Shown: positions 17,567 through 26,728, numbered from the stretch's first letter. The stretch: 64,000 bases of DNA from an uncultured Eubacteriales bacterium (GCA_900544765.1 UQWI01000014.1:14777-78776); one strand, 5' to 3'. Made by a program: numbers and translations. The notes: generated by a model from the sequence alone, not told the origin.

Positions 17567-17973
17567 GCCTCGGCCTCCTCTCCGTTATCGCTGGGCGCCG
17601 GGGACGCCTCCGGCTCCGCGCTCGTCTCCGGCTCTGCACTAGTCTCGGGCGACTCGCTGGGCGAGGCCGAGGCCTCGGGGGCCTCCCCGGAGACGGTTAT
17701 CAGCGGCGCGCTTGAAGGCACCGGCTGTTCTCCGTCCACGCTGGGCGGGTTCAGGATTCCGTCCTCCAACTCGTCGGATATGAACAGGCCGGCGGCAAAG
17801 CCGAGACCGTGACTGTCGGCCCATTCGACAAAGTTGTCGCGCGCGGCTTCGCTGGGCCCTCTGGTTGTGATGTAAAGCGCCGCGAGCGCAGCGACTATCA
17901 GCAGCGCAAGCGTAATGCCGATGAAGGCCAGTATGTGCAGGGCAGTCTTTCCGCCCCGGCCTTTCTCTTCCAT
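17563..17973 (-). CDS. Single-pass membrane protein with Ser/Pro/Glu-rich tail
   Basis: A 136-residue protein: basic start MEEKGRGGKTALH, one membrane helix (about residues 13-34, LAFIGITLALLIVAALAALY), a short folded part with DNFVEWADSHGLGFAAGLF, then a low-complexity Ser/Glu/Pro tail (SASPSESPETSAEP) to the end. The tail looks like a surface stalk. It is the first gene of a two-gene operon, overlapping the TcaA-like protein by four bases, so the two probably act together at the envelope. No family is recognised. Confidence 0.7.
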   Translation of the reverse strand: MEEKGRGGKTALHILAFIGITLALLIVAALAALYITTRGPSEAARDNFVEWADSHGLGFAAGLFISDELEDGILNPPSVDGEQPVPSSAPLITVSGEAPEASASPSESPETSAEPETSAEPEASPAPSDNGEEAEA

Positions 17974-18018
17974 TCTATGTACCCCTTCCTGCGCTAAAAT
18001 GCAGCCCGGATATCCGGG

Positions 18019-18600
18019 TTATTTGTTGAAGTATTTGAGTTTGGCCACGCCGTTTTCTATGGAGAAGCAGGTCCAGGAGCCCTGCTCGAACCAGAGCTTG
18101 TTTACACTGGAATCCGGCATGCCCATTAGTATGCTCATCAGTGTGGAGAGCGGTCCGTTGTGCGCCACCAGCAGCGTGTTTTCGTCCCGCGCTATGACGC
18201 GCTCAAGCACCTCCTGCGCCCTCGCCTTTAAGAGGGTGAAGGGCTCGCCGCCCGGAGGCGTGGTAGTCGTCCAGTCGCCGAGCATAGCGCCGAGCAGTTC
18301 CGGCTGCTCCTTGAGCATATTGTCGAAGGAGACGTTTTCCCACTCGCCCATGTCCTGCTCCATGAGCCCGTCGTCGAGCTCTATGGGTATGTCCCTGTCC
18401 CAGAGCGCGAGCCGCGCGGTCTCGGCGGCGCGGATGAGGGGGCTGGAGACGCAGCGGGATATATCCTCGCCCCTGAGCTTTTCGCCAACCTCGCGCGCCT
18501 GACGGCAGCCGAGCTCGGTCAGGGCGCAGTCCGTGCGGCCGTAGAGCATGCGCTGTACATTGCAGACGCTCTCCCCGTGTCTTATGAGGTATAAGTTCAT
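18019..18600 (-). CDS. Histidine phosphatase family protein
   Basis: A 193-residue member of the phosphoglycerate-mutase-like superfamily. The catalytic LIRHGESVCN motif (His at residue 8) opens the protein, SSPLIRAAETARLAL follows at about residue 57, the acid donor lies in LMEQDMGEWENVSF, and the second His is in LLVAHNGPLSTL. Substrates of such small phosphatases are hard to predict; CobC-like and general sugar-phosphate roles are both possible. It overlaps cinA by four bases (ATGA) and ends the thiI-cinA-phosphatase operon. Confidence 0.85.
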   Translation of the reverse strand: MNLYLIRHGESVCNVQRMLYGRTDCALTELGCRQAREVGEKLRGEDISRCVSSPLIRAAETARLALWDRDIPIELDDGLMEQDMGEWENVSFDNMLKEQPELLGAMLGDWTTTTPPGGEPFTLLKARAQEVLERVIARDENTLLVAHNGPLSTLMSILMGMPDSSVNKLWFEQGSWTCFSIENGVAKLKYFNK

Positions 18601-19862
18601 GGATCCACCCTTATCTCGCCGACATCGCAGCCGTCCAGGCGGCGGCGTATCATGTCAAAGGCGTTCTGGCAGGCGTAGAGACGCACCTGGGCCCTTTCGC
18701 GCTGCGTGATGTGTTTCTCGCGCACCCAGACGTTTTCCCCGTCGGCCAGGGATATGAACACCGTGCCGACCTCGTGTACTCCGTCGCCGTCCGGCCCGGC
18801 GAGGCCGGTAATGCCGACGCCGAAGGTGCTTCCAAGCTTTTCGCGCACACGCCGGGCCAGCTCAACGGCGACCTCGAAGCTGACGGCGCCCTTGGTGTCG
18901 AGCAGCTCCTGAGGCACGCCGAGCAGCTTGTGCTTGGCCTCGTTGGTGTAGACCACCACGCCGCCGAGCAGCGCGGAGCTCGCGCCGGGAATGTCGGTGA
19001 TGGCCTTGGTGAACTCGCCGCCTGTGCAGCTCTCCGCTGCGGCGACGGTGACGCCGCGTTCTATCATTAGCTTAGTCGTGTACTCGGCGAGGTTGGCGCA
19101 GTCCATGCCGTAGGCGAGGGGGCCGAACATGGACAGCACCCGCTCCACAACCGGGGCCATCATTTCCTCGGCCTTTTCACGGGTGGGAGCGCTTGCCGTC
19201 ACGCGCACCAGGCACTCGCCCTGTTTGGCGTAGGGGGCGAGGGTGGGGTTGGTCAGCTCCTCCATATAGTCGCGCAGGCGGTACTCCATTTCGCTCTCGC
19301 CTATGCCGAAGAAGTGTATGTTGTGCGAGGCGATGACGCTGTCGGAGAGCCCTGCCAGGATGGGCCTCACGCGGTACTCCAGCATGGGCCTGCACTCGCG
19401 CGGCGGGCCGGGGAGCATTATCACCAGCACATCGCCCGCCTTGAAGGTGCAGCCGGGCGCGGTGCCCCAGTCGTTGCGCAGCGGGGTGGAGCCCTCGGGC
19501 AGCATGACCTGCTGCATGTTGTTCTCGGTGAACTGGGAGTAGCGGCGCTCATGCCAGAGGTTCAGCAGCCAGTCGCGCTCGCCCTCGTTGAGCTCCAGCT
19601 TCAGCCCGAAGGCCTCGGCGAGAGCGTTCTTGGTCAGGTCGTCGCAGGTGGGTCCAAGGCCGCCTGTGGTTATTATAATGTCGGCGCGCTCGCGGGCGCG
19701 GCGCACGGCTTCTATGACCCGGCCCGGGTTGTCGCCCACGACGGTCTGCCAGTAGACGTTTATGCCGTACTCGCTGAGCAGCAGAGCCACATCTGCGGCG
19801 TCTGTATTTATAGTGGTGCCGAGCAGCAGCTCGGTTCCTACGGAGATTATCTCAGCCTTCAA
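18597..19862 (-). CDS. cinA: CinA, competence/damage-inducible protein with NMN amidase domain
   Basis: CinA proteins combine an N-terminal MoCF-like domain (ADP-ribose/CoA pyrophosphatase-like) with a C-terminal nicotinamide-nucleotide amidase that recycles NMN. Here residues 1-170 show MKAEIISVGTELLLGTTINT and TTGGLGPTCDDLTKNALAE; the C-terminal domain starts at about residue 255 with AAESCTGGEFTKAITDIPGA, SSALLGGVVVYTNEAK and FGVGITGLAGPDGDG. The 421-residue length fits the full two-domain form. In Bacillus and Streptococcus cinA often neighbours recA; here recA is 14 kb away. It overlaps thiI by 11 bases and the phosphatase by four. Confidence 0.95.
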   Translation of the reverse strand: MKAEIISVGTELLLGTTINTDAADVALLLSEYGINVYWQTVVGDNPGRVIEAVRRARERADIIITTGGLGPTCDDLTKNALAEAFGLKLELNEGERDWLLNLWHERRYSQFTENNMQQVMLPEGSTPLRNDWGTAPGCTFKAGDVLVIMLPGPPRECRPMLEYRVRPILAGLSDSVIASHNIHFFGIGESEMEYRLRDYMEELTNPTLAPYAKQGECLVRVTASAPTREKAEEMMAPVVERVLSMFGPLAYGMDCANLAEYTTKLMIERGVTVAAAESCTGGEFTKAITDIPGASSALLGGVVVYTNEAKHKLLGVPQELLDTKGAVSFEVAVELARRVREKLGSTFGVGITGLAGPDGDGVHEVGTVFISLADGENVWVREKHITQRERAQVRLYACQNAFDMIRRRLDGCDVGEIRVDP

Positions 19863-21030
19863 TGTCTATCCATATCCTTTCGACGCCGTCCACGGCCTCC
19901 TGGACGAGCGAATCTATATCCAGCGCGCTCTCTGCGGCGACCACGTCCTCAAGACGCGGCTTGGTGCGCGGGTGGCGCGGGGTGAACACGGTGCAGCAGT
20001 CCTCGTAGGGGAGGATGGAGGTCTCGAACGTCCCGATATTGCGCGCGTGGCGGACGATCTCCTCCTTGTCCATGCCGACGAGCGGCTGCAAAATGGGTTT
20101 CATTGTGACGGCGCGGGTGACGGCCATGGCCTCCATGGTCTGGCTTGCGACCTGGCCGAGGTTTTCGCCGGTGACTATGGCCTTGCAGCTGTTCTGGTCG
20201 GCGAGTATATCCGCAATGCGCATCATGAAGCGGCGCATGACCAGCGTGAAGTACTCCTCCGGGCACTTTTCGCGCATTTCCTCCTGGATGTGCGTGAAGG
20301 GCACTACCAGCAGGCACATGGGCCCGCAGCTCGGCACGAGCAGCCGGGCGAGCTCGATGACCTTTTCCTTGGCCGCCTCGCTCGTGTAGGGGAAGCTGAA
20401 GAAGTGCACGGGCACGAGCTTCACGCCGCGGCGGGCTATCATGTAGCTGGAGACGGGGGAGTCTATGCCGCCGGAGAGCAACGTTATTGCGCGGCCGTTG
20501 GAGCCGACAGGCATGCCGCCGGCGCCCGGCGTGGGCGCGGCATGGACGTAGGCTGCGTAGTCGCGCACTTCGAGGTGGACGACCAGCTCCGGGTGGCGTA
20601 CGTCGACCTTCGTGTCCGGGAAGGCGTCGGCCAGCAGACCGCCGACGTACTGGGAGAGCTGAATGCTCGTCATGTGGAAGCTCTTGTCCGAGCGGCGCGT
20701 CTCAACCTTGAAGCTCTTCGCGTTCTCCATGTCCTCTTTGAGGTACTCGCGCGCCTTCTCGAATATGGCGTCCTCGTTCTTTTCGCAGGCGGCGGCGCGG
20801 GTCAGCGCGATTATGCCGAACACATGGCGCATGGCCTCGAAGGCCGCGTCCATGTCCGCACTCTCGTCCTCGGGCTCGACGTAGACGGTGGACTGCACGC
20901 AGTAGACGCGGAAATTCCCGAGCTGCTTCAGACGCTTCCGTATATTGGCGAGCAGCTTCTGCTCAAAGTAACGCTTGTTCAGCCCTTTGAGCACAACCTC
21001 GCCCTGCTTTAGAAGGATTATGTCGTTCAA
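19852..21030 (-). CDS. thiI: tRNA 4-thiouridine sulfurtransferase ThiI
   Basis: ThiI adenylates and thiolates U8 of tRNA and can feed sulfur to thiamine thiazole. The protein has an N-terminal ferredoxin-like/THUMP part (KQGEVVLKGLNKRYFEQKLL) and a PP-loop ATPase domain: ITLLSGGIDSPVSSYMIARR, TGENLGQVASQTMEAMAVT and the end block EDCCTVFTPRHPRTKP. No C-terminal rhodanese domain is present, as in most Firmicute forms. The TTG at 21030 is preferred: AAGGTG lies six bases upstream and 392 residues is the family length. The frame stays open to 21255, but the extra part has no conserved sequence. The partner cysteine desulfurase is not adjacent. Confidence 0.92.
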   Translation of the reverse strand: MNDIILLKQGEVVLKGLNKRYFEQKLLANIRKRLKQLGNFRVYCVQSTVYVEPEDESADMDAAFEAMRHVFGIIALTRAAACEKNEDAIFEKAREYLKEDMENAKSFKVETRRSDKSFHMTSIQLSQYVGGLLADAFPDTKVDVRHPELVVHLEVRDYAAYVHAAPTPGAGGMPVGSNGRAITLLSGGIDSPVSSYMIARRGVKLVPVHFFSFPYTSEAAKEKVIELARLLVPSCGPMCLLVVPFTHIQEEMREKCPEEYFTLVMRRFMMRIADILADQNSCKAIVTGENLGQVASQTMEAMAVTRAVTMKPILQPLVGMDKEEIVRHARNIGTFETSILPYEDCCTVFTPRHPRTKPRLEDVVAAESALDIDSLVQEAVDGVERIWIDIEG

Positions 21031-21260
21031 TAATATCACCTTAACTGTATTCTGTGCGCCGCATGGATTTTCGGCGGCCGCGTGCGGCACCGTCCATGTG
21101 ACGCCGGGCGGAAACTGCCGCGCCTTATTGCAGTTCCGGACGAAAAACAGCGCTTCGTGCAAATTTTCAATATATTCTATCACACCGATAAGCCAAACGC
21201 AAGCGCAGTACGCCATATGTCGAAAACCCGCGCATGGCAATATAAGGAGCGACAATTTGC

Positions 21261-21324
21261 TTGACAGGCAAACTGTACTACGCGTATAATACGGTTAGAA
21301 AGCGTATTATTCGAGTGATACAGT
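21261..21324 (+). promoter_or_regulatory. Promoter with 21-bp operator dyad of the YtrA-type operon
   Basis: TTGACA, 18 bases, TATAAT (21261-21290). A dyad overlaps the -10 and the start of transcription: 21272-21292 and the inverted 21304-21324 match at 17 of 21 positions, each arm beginning ACTGTA and ending ATAATAC. It is placed to block RNA polymerase and is the likely binding site of the GntR regulator encoded next. Confidence 0.75.
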
Positions 21325-21339
21325 TTGGAGGTGGACAGC

Positions 21340-21726
21340 TTGGTCTCATTTGATGGCTTCAGGCCCGAGGGCTCTGAGCCGATATACCTGCAGATTGTGG
21401 GCTATATCAAGCGCGGCATAGTCGCGGGCGAGATACCCTCCGGCGACGAGCTGCCCAGCCGCAGAATGCTCTCGGCGCTGCTGGGGGTGAATCCGAACAC
21501 GGTGCAGAAGGCCTGCCGTATGCTGGAGGAGGAGGGGATACTCGTGTCCCACACGGGCGCGAAGAGCTTTGTCACATATACGCCCGAGAAGCGGGACGAG
21601 CTTCTCGTAGAGCTGTTGGCCGCGGGCGCGAAGGCGAGCGTGCTGGCGCTCAAGCGGCTTGGGATAACACTTGAGGAGGCCGTGGCCCTGATAGGCCGGG
21701 CCTGGGAGGAGGACGAAAACAAATGA
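21340..21726 (+). CDS. GntR-family (YtrA subfamily) transcriptional regulator
   Basis: A 128-residue short GntR protein: EPIYLQIVGYIKRGIVAGEI, DELPSRRMLSALLGVNPNTV (winged helix) and a short C-terminal helical dimerisation part (LKRLGITLEEAVALIGRAWE). YtrA-type regulators repress their own operon, usually an ABC exporter, and respond to envelope-active compounds. The TTG at 21340 is taken as start because GGAGGTG lies eight bases upstream. Its gene end overlaps the next gene (ATGA), and the dyad over its promoter supports autoregulation. The effector cannot be told from sequence. Confidence 0.9.
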   Translation: MVSFDGFRPEGSEPIYLQIVGYIKRGIVAGEIPSGDELPSRRMLSALLGVNPNTVQKACRMLEEEGILVSHTGAKSFVTYTPEKRDELLVELLAAGAKASVLALKRLGITLEEAVALIGRAWEEDENK

Positions 21727-22484
21727 AGAAGCACTTTTCCGTATCCATGCTGATGGCCAGGTTCGCGTTCTGGCCCGCGCTGATTGTGTCCCTGGGCGCG
21801 TCGGCGGCAATGTTTGTATGCATGCTGTTTTTCGGGGAGAGGGCCGACGAGCTGTACTTGAACCGCTCAAGCGACGACTTTTTCTTCCCGGCGAGGATAG
21901 TGCTGTACGTCGGACTTGTGCTGCTTGTGGTACTGCTGATGCGCTCCATGCGCGAGCGCGGCGGGGTGCAGCCCGGCTACACTCTGCGCCGCCTGGGCGT
22001 GAGCGAGTTCGCCGCCTTTGCCTGGCAGGGCCTGGCTGCGGCGCTGGCCGTATTCGTGTACTTCGCCTTTGCCGCGGCGGCGCTTTTCGGCTACGCGCTC
22101 TGCTACCAGGCGCAGGGCCTGGGCGAGGCCGGAAACCTCAGCGCGCTGGTCATGCTCTACGGCAGCCGCACGGCCCACGCCCTGATGCCGCTGGCCGACG
22201 CGGCGGTGTATGTGCGCATGGCGATGTTCTGCCTGGCGATAGGCCTCGGCTGCTCCTACTCGTCGATACTCTCGCGCCACGGCAAGCGCTTTTCCGCCAC
22301 TCCTTTCGTCGTCGTGGCGCTGGCGCTGGTTTTCCTGCCCGCAGCCGTCGGCGAGGGCGTCGCCGAGCTGCTGCTGGTACTGGGGGCGCTGGCGGTGATA
22401 ACGTTCATTATCGCCGGAGCCAGGCTGCGCCGCTATGACGGTGAGGACGAAGAGGAGGGTACGGCGGATGGAGAAGCTGTATAA
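21723..22484 (+). CDS. Multi-pass membrane protein, putative ABC permease
   Basis: A 253-residue protein with about six hydrophobic helices (ALIVSLGASAAMFVCMLFFG, LYVGLVLLVVLLM, LAAALAVFVYFAFAAAALFG, MAMFCLAIGLGC, FVVVALALVFLPAAVG, LLVLGALAVITFIIAGARL) and a short acidic tail. It shows no strong signature. Its place between the GntR regulator and the ABC ATPase suggests it forms the membrane part of the transporter, as the permease genes do in ytr operons. It overlaps the regulator by four bases. Confidence 0.75.
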   Translation: MKKHFSVSMLMARFAFWPALIVSLGASAAMFVCMLFFGERADELYLNRSSDDFFFPARIVLYVGLVLLVVLLMRSMRERGGVQPGYTLRRLGVSEFAAFAWQGLAAALAVFVYFAFAAAALFGYALCYQAQGLGEAGNLSALVMLYGSRTAHALMPLADAAVYVRMAMFCLAIGLGCSYSSILSRHGKRFSATPFVVVALALVFLPAAVGEGVAELLLVLGALAVITFIIAGARLRRYDGEDEEEGTADGEAV

Positions 22485-22992
22485 GTCGGTGGAGCGCTGT
22501 GTGCCGCCCGGCTTCTCCGGCAGGAAAGAGACGCTCAACGTCCTGTGCTGCGCCGTGTGCTTCGCGTCAGCCCATTTCCTGGGCTTTCTGGCTGAGTACA
22601 TCTCGGCGCACGGCGACATGTACAGCACGGAGGGCACGCATCGCGTGGAGCTCAAGGACGCGGAATTTGCGGCGTTCGGCAGCATGCTGACGGTGGGGCG
22701 TATATGCGTTGTCATCGTACTCGTGCTGCTTGCCTGGGCGCTGTGCAAGTATGTGTCCTATCACTACACCGGCGGGTCGCGCTGTATCTATACGATGAAA
22801 CGTATCAGCAGCCGGGGCGAGTTCTACCGGCGCTGCTGCACGATACCGCTCATCGGCCTGGCGCTGCTCGTCGTGGGGTGGATACTTTTGACGCTGTTCC
22901 TGGGCGCGGTGTACGTCTGGGCGACGCCGGAGCGCTGGCTGGCGCCCGACGCCTGGGAGCAGGTGCTGAGAAACACGTTCTTCTTGATATGA
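22468..22992 (+). CDS. Membrane protein, second putative transporter subunit
   Basis: A 174-residue protein beginning MEKLYKSVERCVPPGFSG, with about three hydrophobic helices (around residues 20-40, 70-92 and 125-150: ICVVIVLVLLAWALCKYV and IPLIGLALLVVGWILLTLFL). The ATG at 22468 follows GAGGAGGG and lies inside the end of the preceding gene, a 17-base overlap. No family is recognised. The position suggests a partner of the preceding membrane protein and the following ATPase. Confidence 0.7.
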   Translation: MEKLYKSVERCVPPGFSGRKETLNVLCCAVCFASAHFLGFLAEYISAHGDMYSTEGTHRVELKDAEFAAFGSMLTVGRICVVIVLVLLAWALCKYVSYHYTGGSRCIYTMKRISSRGEFYRRCCTIPLIGLALLVVGWILLTLFLGAVYVWATPERWLAPDAWEQVLRNTFFLI

Positions 22993-23004
22993 GGAGGTCT
23001 CGCA

Positions 23005-23745
23005 ATGCTTGAAATAAACAACGTCAGCAAGCTTTATTCCAAAAAACTCGCGCTTGACGGCGTTAGCCTCAGCCTGCCGCGCGGAGAGCTCGTGGGACTG
23101 TTCGGCGAAAACGGCGCGGGCAAGACCACGCTTATGAAGTGCATTCTGGGTTTCGTGGGCTACAAAGGCACAATAACGCTCGACGGCGAGCCCATCACGC
23201 GCAAAAACATAGGCCGCATCGCCTTCGCCACCAGCGAGCACAGCTTCTTCCCGGACTTGAGCCCGGACGGACACGCGCAGTTCTACGCCTCCCACTTCCC
23301 AAAGTTCGACCGCAAGCGCTACGACGTGCTGATGGACTTCTTCGAGCTGCCCCGCAAGAGCGCCGCGCGCAAGCTCTCAACCGGACAGAAGAACCAGTTC
23401 GAGGTGGTGCTCGCGCTCAGCCAGGGCGCGGACTACATCCTGATGGATGAGCCCTTCGCGGGCAACGACGTGTTCAACCGCGAGGACTTCTACAAGGTGC
23501 TGCTCGGCATCCTGGGCGAGGACGAGACCGTACTGCTCTCAACGCATCTGCTCGAGGAGGTCAGCGGCTTCATAGGACGCGCGGTGCTGCTGCACCAGGG
23601 CAGGATAAAGGGCGACGTGAGCATGTCCGAGCTCGAGGAACAGGGCGTGAGCCTCATGGACTACGTCAAGAGCGCCTGGAACTACCGCGCCGACCGCATC
23701 AGGAGCGCCATAGAAGAGCTGAGCGGGGAGGACGGGCAGACATGA
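23005..23745 (+). CDS. ABC transporter ATP-binding protein
   Basis: A 246-residue ABC ATPase of the YtrB/CcmA type. Walker A is GENGAGKTT (about residue 37), the signature reads RKLSTGQKNQFEV (LSTGQ in place of LSGGQ), Walker B is YILMDEPFAGND, and the H-loop is LLSTHLLEEVSG. Residues beyond 210 form an extra helical tail with RSAIEELSGEDGQT. The start follows GAGGAGGT. It energises the membrane proteins encoded upstream. It overlaps the first of four exported paralogues by four bases (ATGA), linking the pump to those proteins. Confidence 0.93.
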   Translation: MLEINNVSKLYSKKLALDGVSLSLPRGELVGLFGENGAGKTTLMKCILGFVGYKGTITLDGEPITRKNIGRIAFATSEHSFFPDLSPDGHAQFYASHFPKFDRKRYDVLMDFFELPRKSAARKLSTGQKNQFEVVLALSQGADYILMDEPFAGNDVFNREDFYKVLLGILGEDETVLLSTHLLEEVSGFIGRAVLLHQGRIKGDVSMSELEEQGVSLMDYVKSAWNYRADRIRSAIEELSGEDGQT

Positions 23746-25232
23746 AGCGTGCCGCAGCCTTCCTTGCCCTTGTCGCGGCTGCCGCTGCAATTCTCGCAGG
23801 AGGCGCGGCGTACATGTCCGGCGCCCCGCAGGACTACGCCCTCGAGGCGGAGACCGTCTCGGGCGGCGCGGAGGCGGCGCGGGGCGTGACGCTGCGTGAG
23901 CGCGCAATAGTGGGCGGCCACCTCGTCTGGGAGCTGGAGCAGGACGCGGCGACGATGGAGCGGGAAATTGAATCGTACTGGTCGCCCTCGCTGGTGAGGG
24001 GCGACCCAGAGCACGACGGTTATACCGTCGAATACGGCCCGAGCCTGGGTTTTGAGCTGCAGAGCCTGTCGCGCAGCTTTGTCTGGAAGCCCGGCCACCT
24101 GCCCCGTGACCTGACGGGGCCGTATCTGGAGATTTTCAACGCCCTGCTTGCGGAGTACGGCGGCGGGCTGCCGGAGGACATTGACGAAGACTATGAGGCG
24201 GTTTACCCGGCCGGGGACTACTTCACGCACATCCCGGTCGAGGTGTACGGCTACGACACGGCTTTCAAGGGCCGCGGCGTTGAGCGGGTGGACTGGTCGG
24301 ACGTTTTCCGCGTCGCGCTGCCCGAGGGCGCGGAGCTGGAAGCGGTGGCCTCCATGTCCCGCTCGGTGAACGGGGAGCCCGTCGAATACACCTTCAGCGT
24401 CACGCAGCGCTGGGAGAGCGAGGGCGGCCACGAGGACAGGGTTAACAGCGTGAACGCGGTCAGCGAGGAGAGCAGCATCCTGACGGGCGGGTACTTTTAC
24501 TTCACGCTGGACGTGTACGACGAGCTCGGCGCGGCGGAGCTGGAGACCGATTTCCCCGGCGGGCACGGCGTCTGGCGCGTCAGGGCCGAAGAGGACAGCG
24601 CGCCCTGGTGGTCTGACGACGACTACTCCGTGACAGCGGATTTGGGCAGCGTCGAGCTCGCCTTCAGCGGCTGGGACTGGGACGACGCGCTGCTGGATGC
24701 CAGCGCGGACGAGGAATATGTCCTGCTCTACACGCTCGAGGGCGCTGAGCTCTGGCTGAACGTGCTTGACCCGAACTCCGGCGCGGCCGTGCAGCGTTTG
24801 GAGCTCACGGCGGGGATGCCGGAGGACGAGCGCGAGGCGCTTGAAGACTACGGCATAGACGCGCTGGGCGTAAGGCAGTACGCCTCGGACGGCGGCGCGG
24901 TGTTTTTCATCAGGGCGCTCCGGGACTGGGCCGTCGCGGCGGATTACTCCGAAGGGCGCTATGCGCCGCAGTTCACGGCGGCGATAGACAGATACGCGGC
25001 GGACCTGAGCCTGTTCACCATGCAGCCCGCAGACTGCGCCTGGGACGGCGAGCGGCTGTGTACGCTCTATGCCCAACGCAATCTCTTGCCCTGGCAGACG
25101 GGCTCAGACAGGCGCGGGTACGCCCTCGTCGTGCAGCGCGCCGGAGGCACGGAATATGTGGGTGTATACAACCGGCCGGGGAGTGGCGCGGGCTTCGCCG
25201 GCACCTGCGAGATAGGCTTCGCCGGGGAGTGA
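23742..25232 (+). CDS. Exported protein, tandem paralogue 1 of 4
   Basis: A 496-residue protein with an N-terminal signal/anchor (MKRAAAFLALVAAAAAILAG) and no lipobox. It shares three blocks with the next three genes: an early ARGVTLRERAIVGGHLVWEL, a middle HGVWRVRAEED, and a propeller-like VLLYTLEGAELWLNVLDPNS, followed near the end by CAWDGERLCTLYAQ. The repeated Trp-Asp-Gly-Glu and strand-turn pattern suggests a beta-rich outer domain. GGGGAGGACGGGCAG precedes the start, which overlaps the ABC ATPase gene. No known family is recognised; a ligand- or antibiotic-sensing partner of the ABC system is a guess. Confidence 0.75.
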   Translation: MKRAAAFLALVAAAAAILAGGAAYMSGAPQDYALEAETVSGGAEAARGVTLRERAIVGGHLVWELEQDAATMEREIESYWSPSLVRGDPEHDGYTVEYGPSLGFELQSLSRSFVWKPGHLPRDLTGPYLEIFNALLAEYGGGLPEDIDEDYEAVYPAGDYFTHIPVEVYGYDTAFKGRGVERVDWSDVFRVALPEGAELEAVASMSRSVNGEPVEYTFSVTQRWESEGGHEDRVNSVNAVSEESSILTGGYFYFTLDVYDELGAAELETDFPGGHGVWRVRAEEDSAPWWSDDDYSVTADLGSVELAFSGWDWDDALLDASADEEYVLLYTLEGAELWLNVLDPNSGAAVQRLELTAGMPEDEREALEDYGIDALGVRQYASDGGAVFFIRALRDWAVAADYSEGRYAPQFTAAIDRYAADLSLFTMQPADCAWDGERLCTLYAQRNLLPWQTGSDRRGYALVVQRAGGTEYVGVYNRPGSGAGFAGTCEIGFAGE

Positions 25233-25266
25233 CGGAGCGTTGACGGCGCTTTAAGGAGGTCAGACA

Positions 25267-26712
25267 ATGCCTAAAAAATCCGTGGGATTCATATTGCTGG
25301 TGTGCCTTGCGCTGGCCTTCTGCGTGGGGCTGAACGTCTACGCCTCCGTCACGGGAGACGGGGCGGAGATACGCGTCGTGTCCGGGGACGTCTCGGAGTT
25401 TGAGGGCTTCACGGTGACGCAGCACAGCGTGGTGTCCGGCCACGAGGTCGTTGACCTTACGTTCTCACCCGCGAGCGGGGAGACGAGCGCGCGCCGGGAC
25501 TGGAATTTCAGGGACACGGCCGTGTCCGAGCCGGAGCCCGAGCTGCGCGCCGCGCTGGTGGGCTTCGACTACGAAGAGGGCTGGTACACCGATCTGGAGT
25601 ACGAGAGCACAATACCGCTGCCCTTTGCGCAGGAGCTGCTCGACGAGGCGTATGACAAGGCCGGGTCGGACGAGGACACCGTGCTCGTGGCGCACCGCCT
25701 GAGCGACTACATGGACACCGTGCCGCTCACCTTTGCCGCGCGCGGGCTGGGCGAGGCCGCGGGGGTGTACGCCGACGGGCTTGACAGCCAGAGGCTCCGG
25801 ACGGCCTACCCCTTCCACGATCTGGACGGGTACGATGGCATGTTGCTGAGCGGCGGTTTCGGCCTGGCTCTGCCGGAGATACTGTCCGTCAGCGGCCGGC
25901 TGAACCTGAGCGCGGCGCGCAACCGCTTCAGCGTCGGCACCGACGCCGGGTTCTCGAGCAAATACTCGGTGAGCTCGGACTGCGTCTACACCGGCGACGC
26001 ATTTTATATCGTACTCGACGTGTGCGACACGGAGTACAAATCCATACACTATAACGAGCAGGGCGAGGTCAGCTCGTACAGCATGAAGACCGTGCTTGAC
26101 TCCCACCCCGACCCTGCGGGGCTGCCCGGCGACAGCTGGGGCATATACCGTATACCCTGCACCCAGGCCGCGGACGGGCCGGTGCCGGACTTCACGCGCG
26201 TGGAGAACATCTATCCGATAACGCGCAACTGGGACGATATCCACCTCGAGCTGAGCGATGACGGCAGCGAGCTGCTGCTCTTCACCGGGGAGGACGACGG
26301 CGAGTGGTTCACCGTGGTCGACAGGGAGACGGGCGCTGAAAAGCAGCGGTTTAAGGTGAGCGACAGCTCTTTCGGCAGCAGCACCGTGGACTGCGCCATG
26401 GGTGTGGACAGCATTGTGTTCGGCAGCGGGTTCAACTTCGTCGGGATTGTCCGGGACAACGGCGTGTGGCGCGTGGAATTTTCAACGTTTGGTAGAAACG
26501 ACGAGTTCCCCGATTATGTCGTCAACTACTACGGCTTTGCCTGCGCCTGGGACGGCGAGCATCTGGCGGTGCTGGACTGGGGATGGTTAGGCAAGGAGCT
26601 GCGGCTGCGCATACTCTCAGGCAGCGGCGTGACGGAGGAGCTCATATTGGACAGCAGCGCCGCCGGAGCGGGATATTTGGAGAGCGTCTACGGCCTTCGC
26701 GTGGACGCGTGA
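25267..26712 (+). CDS. Exported protein, tandem paralogue 2 of 4
   Basis: A 481-residue protein after a perfect AAGGAGGT site. It starts MPKKSVGFILLVCLALAFCV (signal/anchor). Blocks shared with its neighbours are GDVSEFEGFTVTQHSVVSGH near residue 40, WGIYRIPCTQAADG near 295, LLLFTGEDDGEWFTVVDRET near 335 and CAWDGEHLAVLDWGW near 425. It lies 34 bases after paralogue 1 with no promoter between. Divergence from the other copies is high outside these blocks, so the duplications are old or under diversifying pressure. Function unknown. Confidence 0.75.
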   Translation: MPKKSVGFILLVCLALAFCVGLNVYASVTGDGAEIRVVSGDVSEFEGFTVTQHSVVSGHEVVDLTFSPASGETSARRDWNFRDTAVSEPEPELRAALVGFDYEEGWYTDLEYESTIPLPFAQELLDEAYDKAGSDEDTVLVAHRLSDYMDTVPLTFAARGLGEAAGVYADGLDSQRLRTAYPFHDLDGYDGMLLSGGFGLALPEILSVSGRLNLSAARNRFSVGTDAGFSSKYSVSSDCVYTGDAFYIVLDVCDTEYKSIHYNEQGEVSSYSMKTVLDSHPDPAGLPGDSWGIYRIPCTQAADGPVPDFTRVENIYPITRNWDDIHLELSDDGSELLLFTGEDDGEWFTVVDRETGAEKQRFKVSDSSFGSSTVDCAMGVDSIVFGSGFNFVGIVRDNGVWRVEFSTFGRNDEFPDYVVNYYGFACAWDGEHLAVLDWGWLGKELRLRILSGSGVTEELILDSSAAGAGYLESVYGLRVDA

Positions 26713-26728
26713 CGGGAAGGGAGGAAGT

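Noticed and set aside
16166-17812. 548-codon plus-strand frame opposite the TcaA-like gene
   Set aside because: Shadow of the minus-strand gene, which has signal anchor, repeats, ribosome site and terminator.
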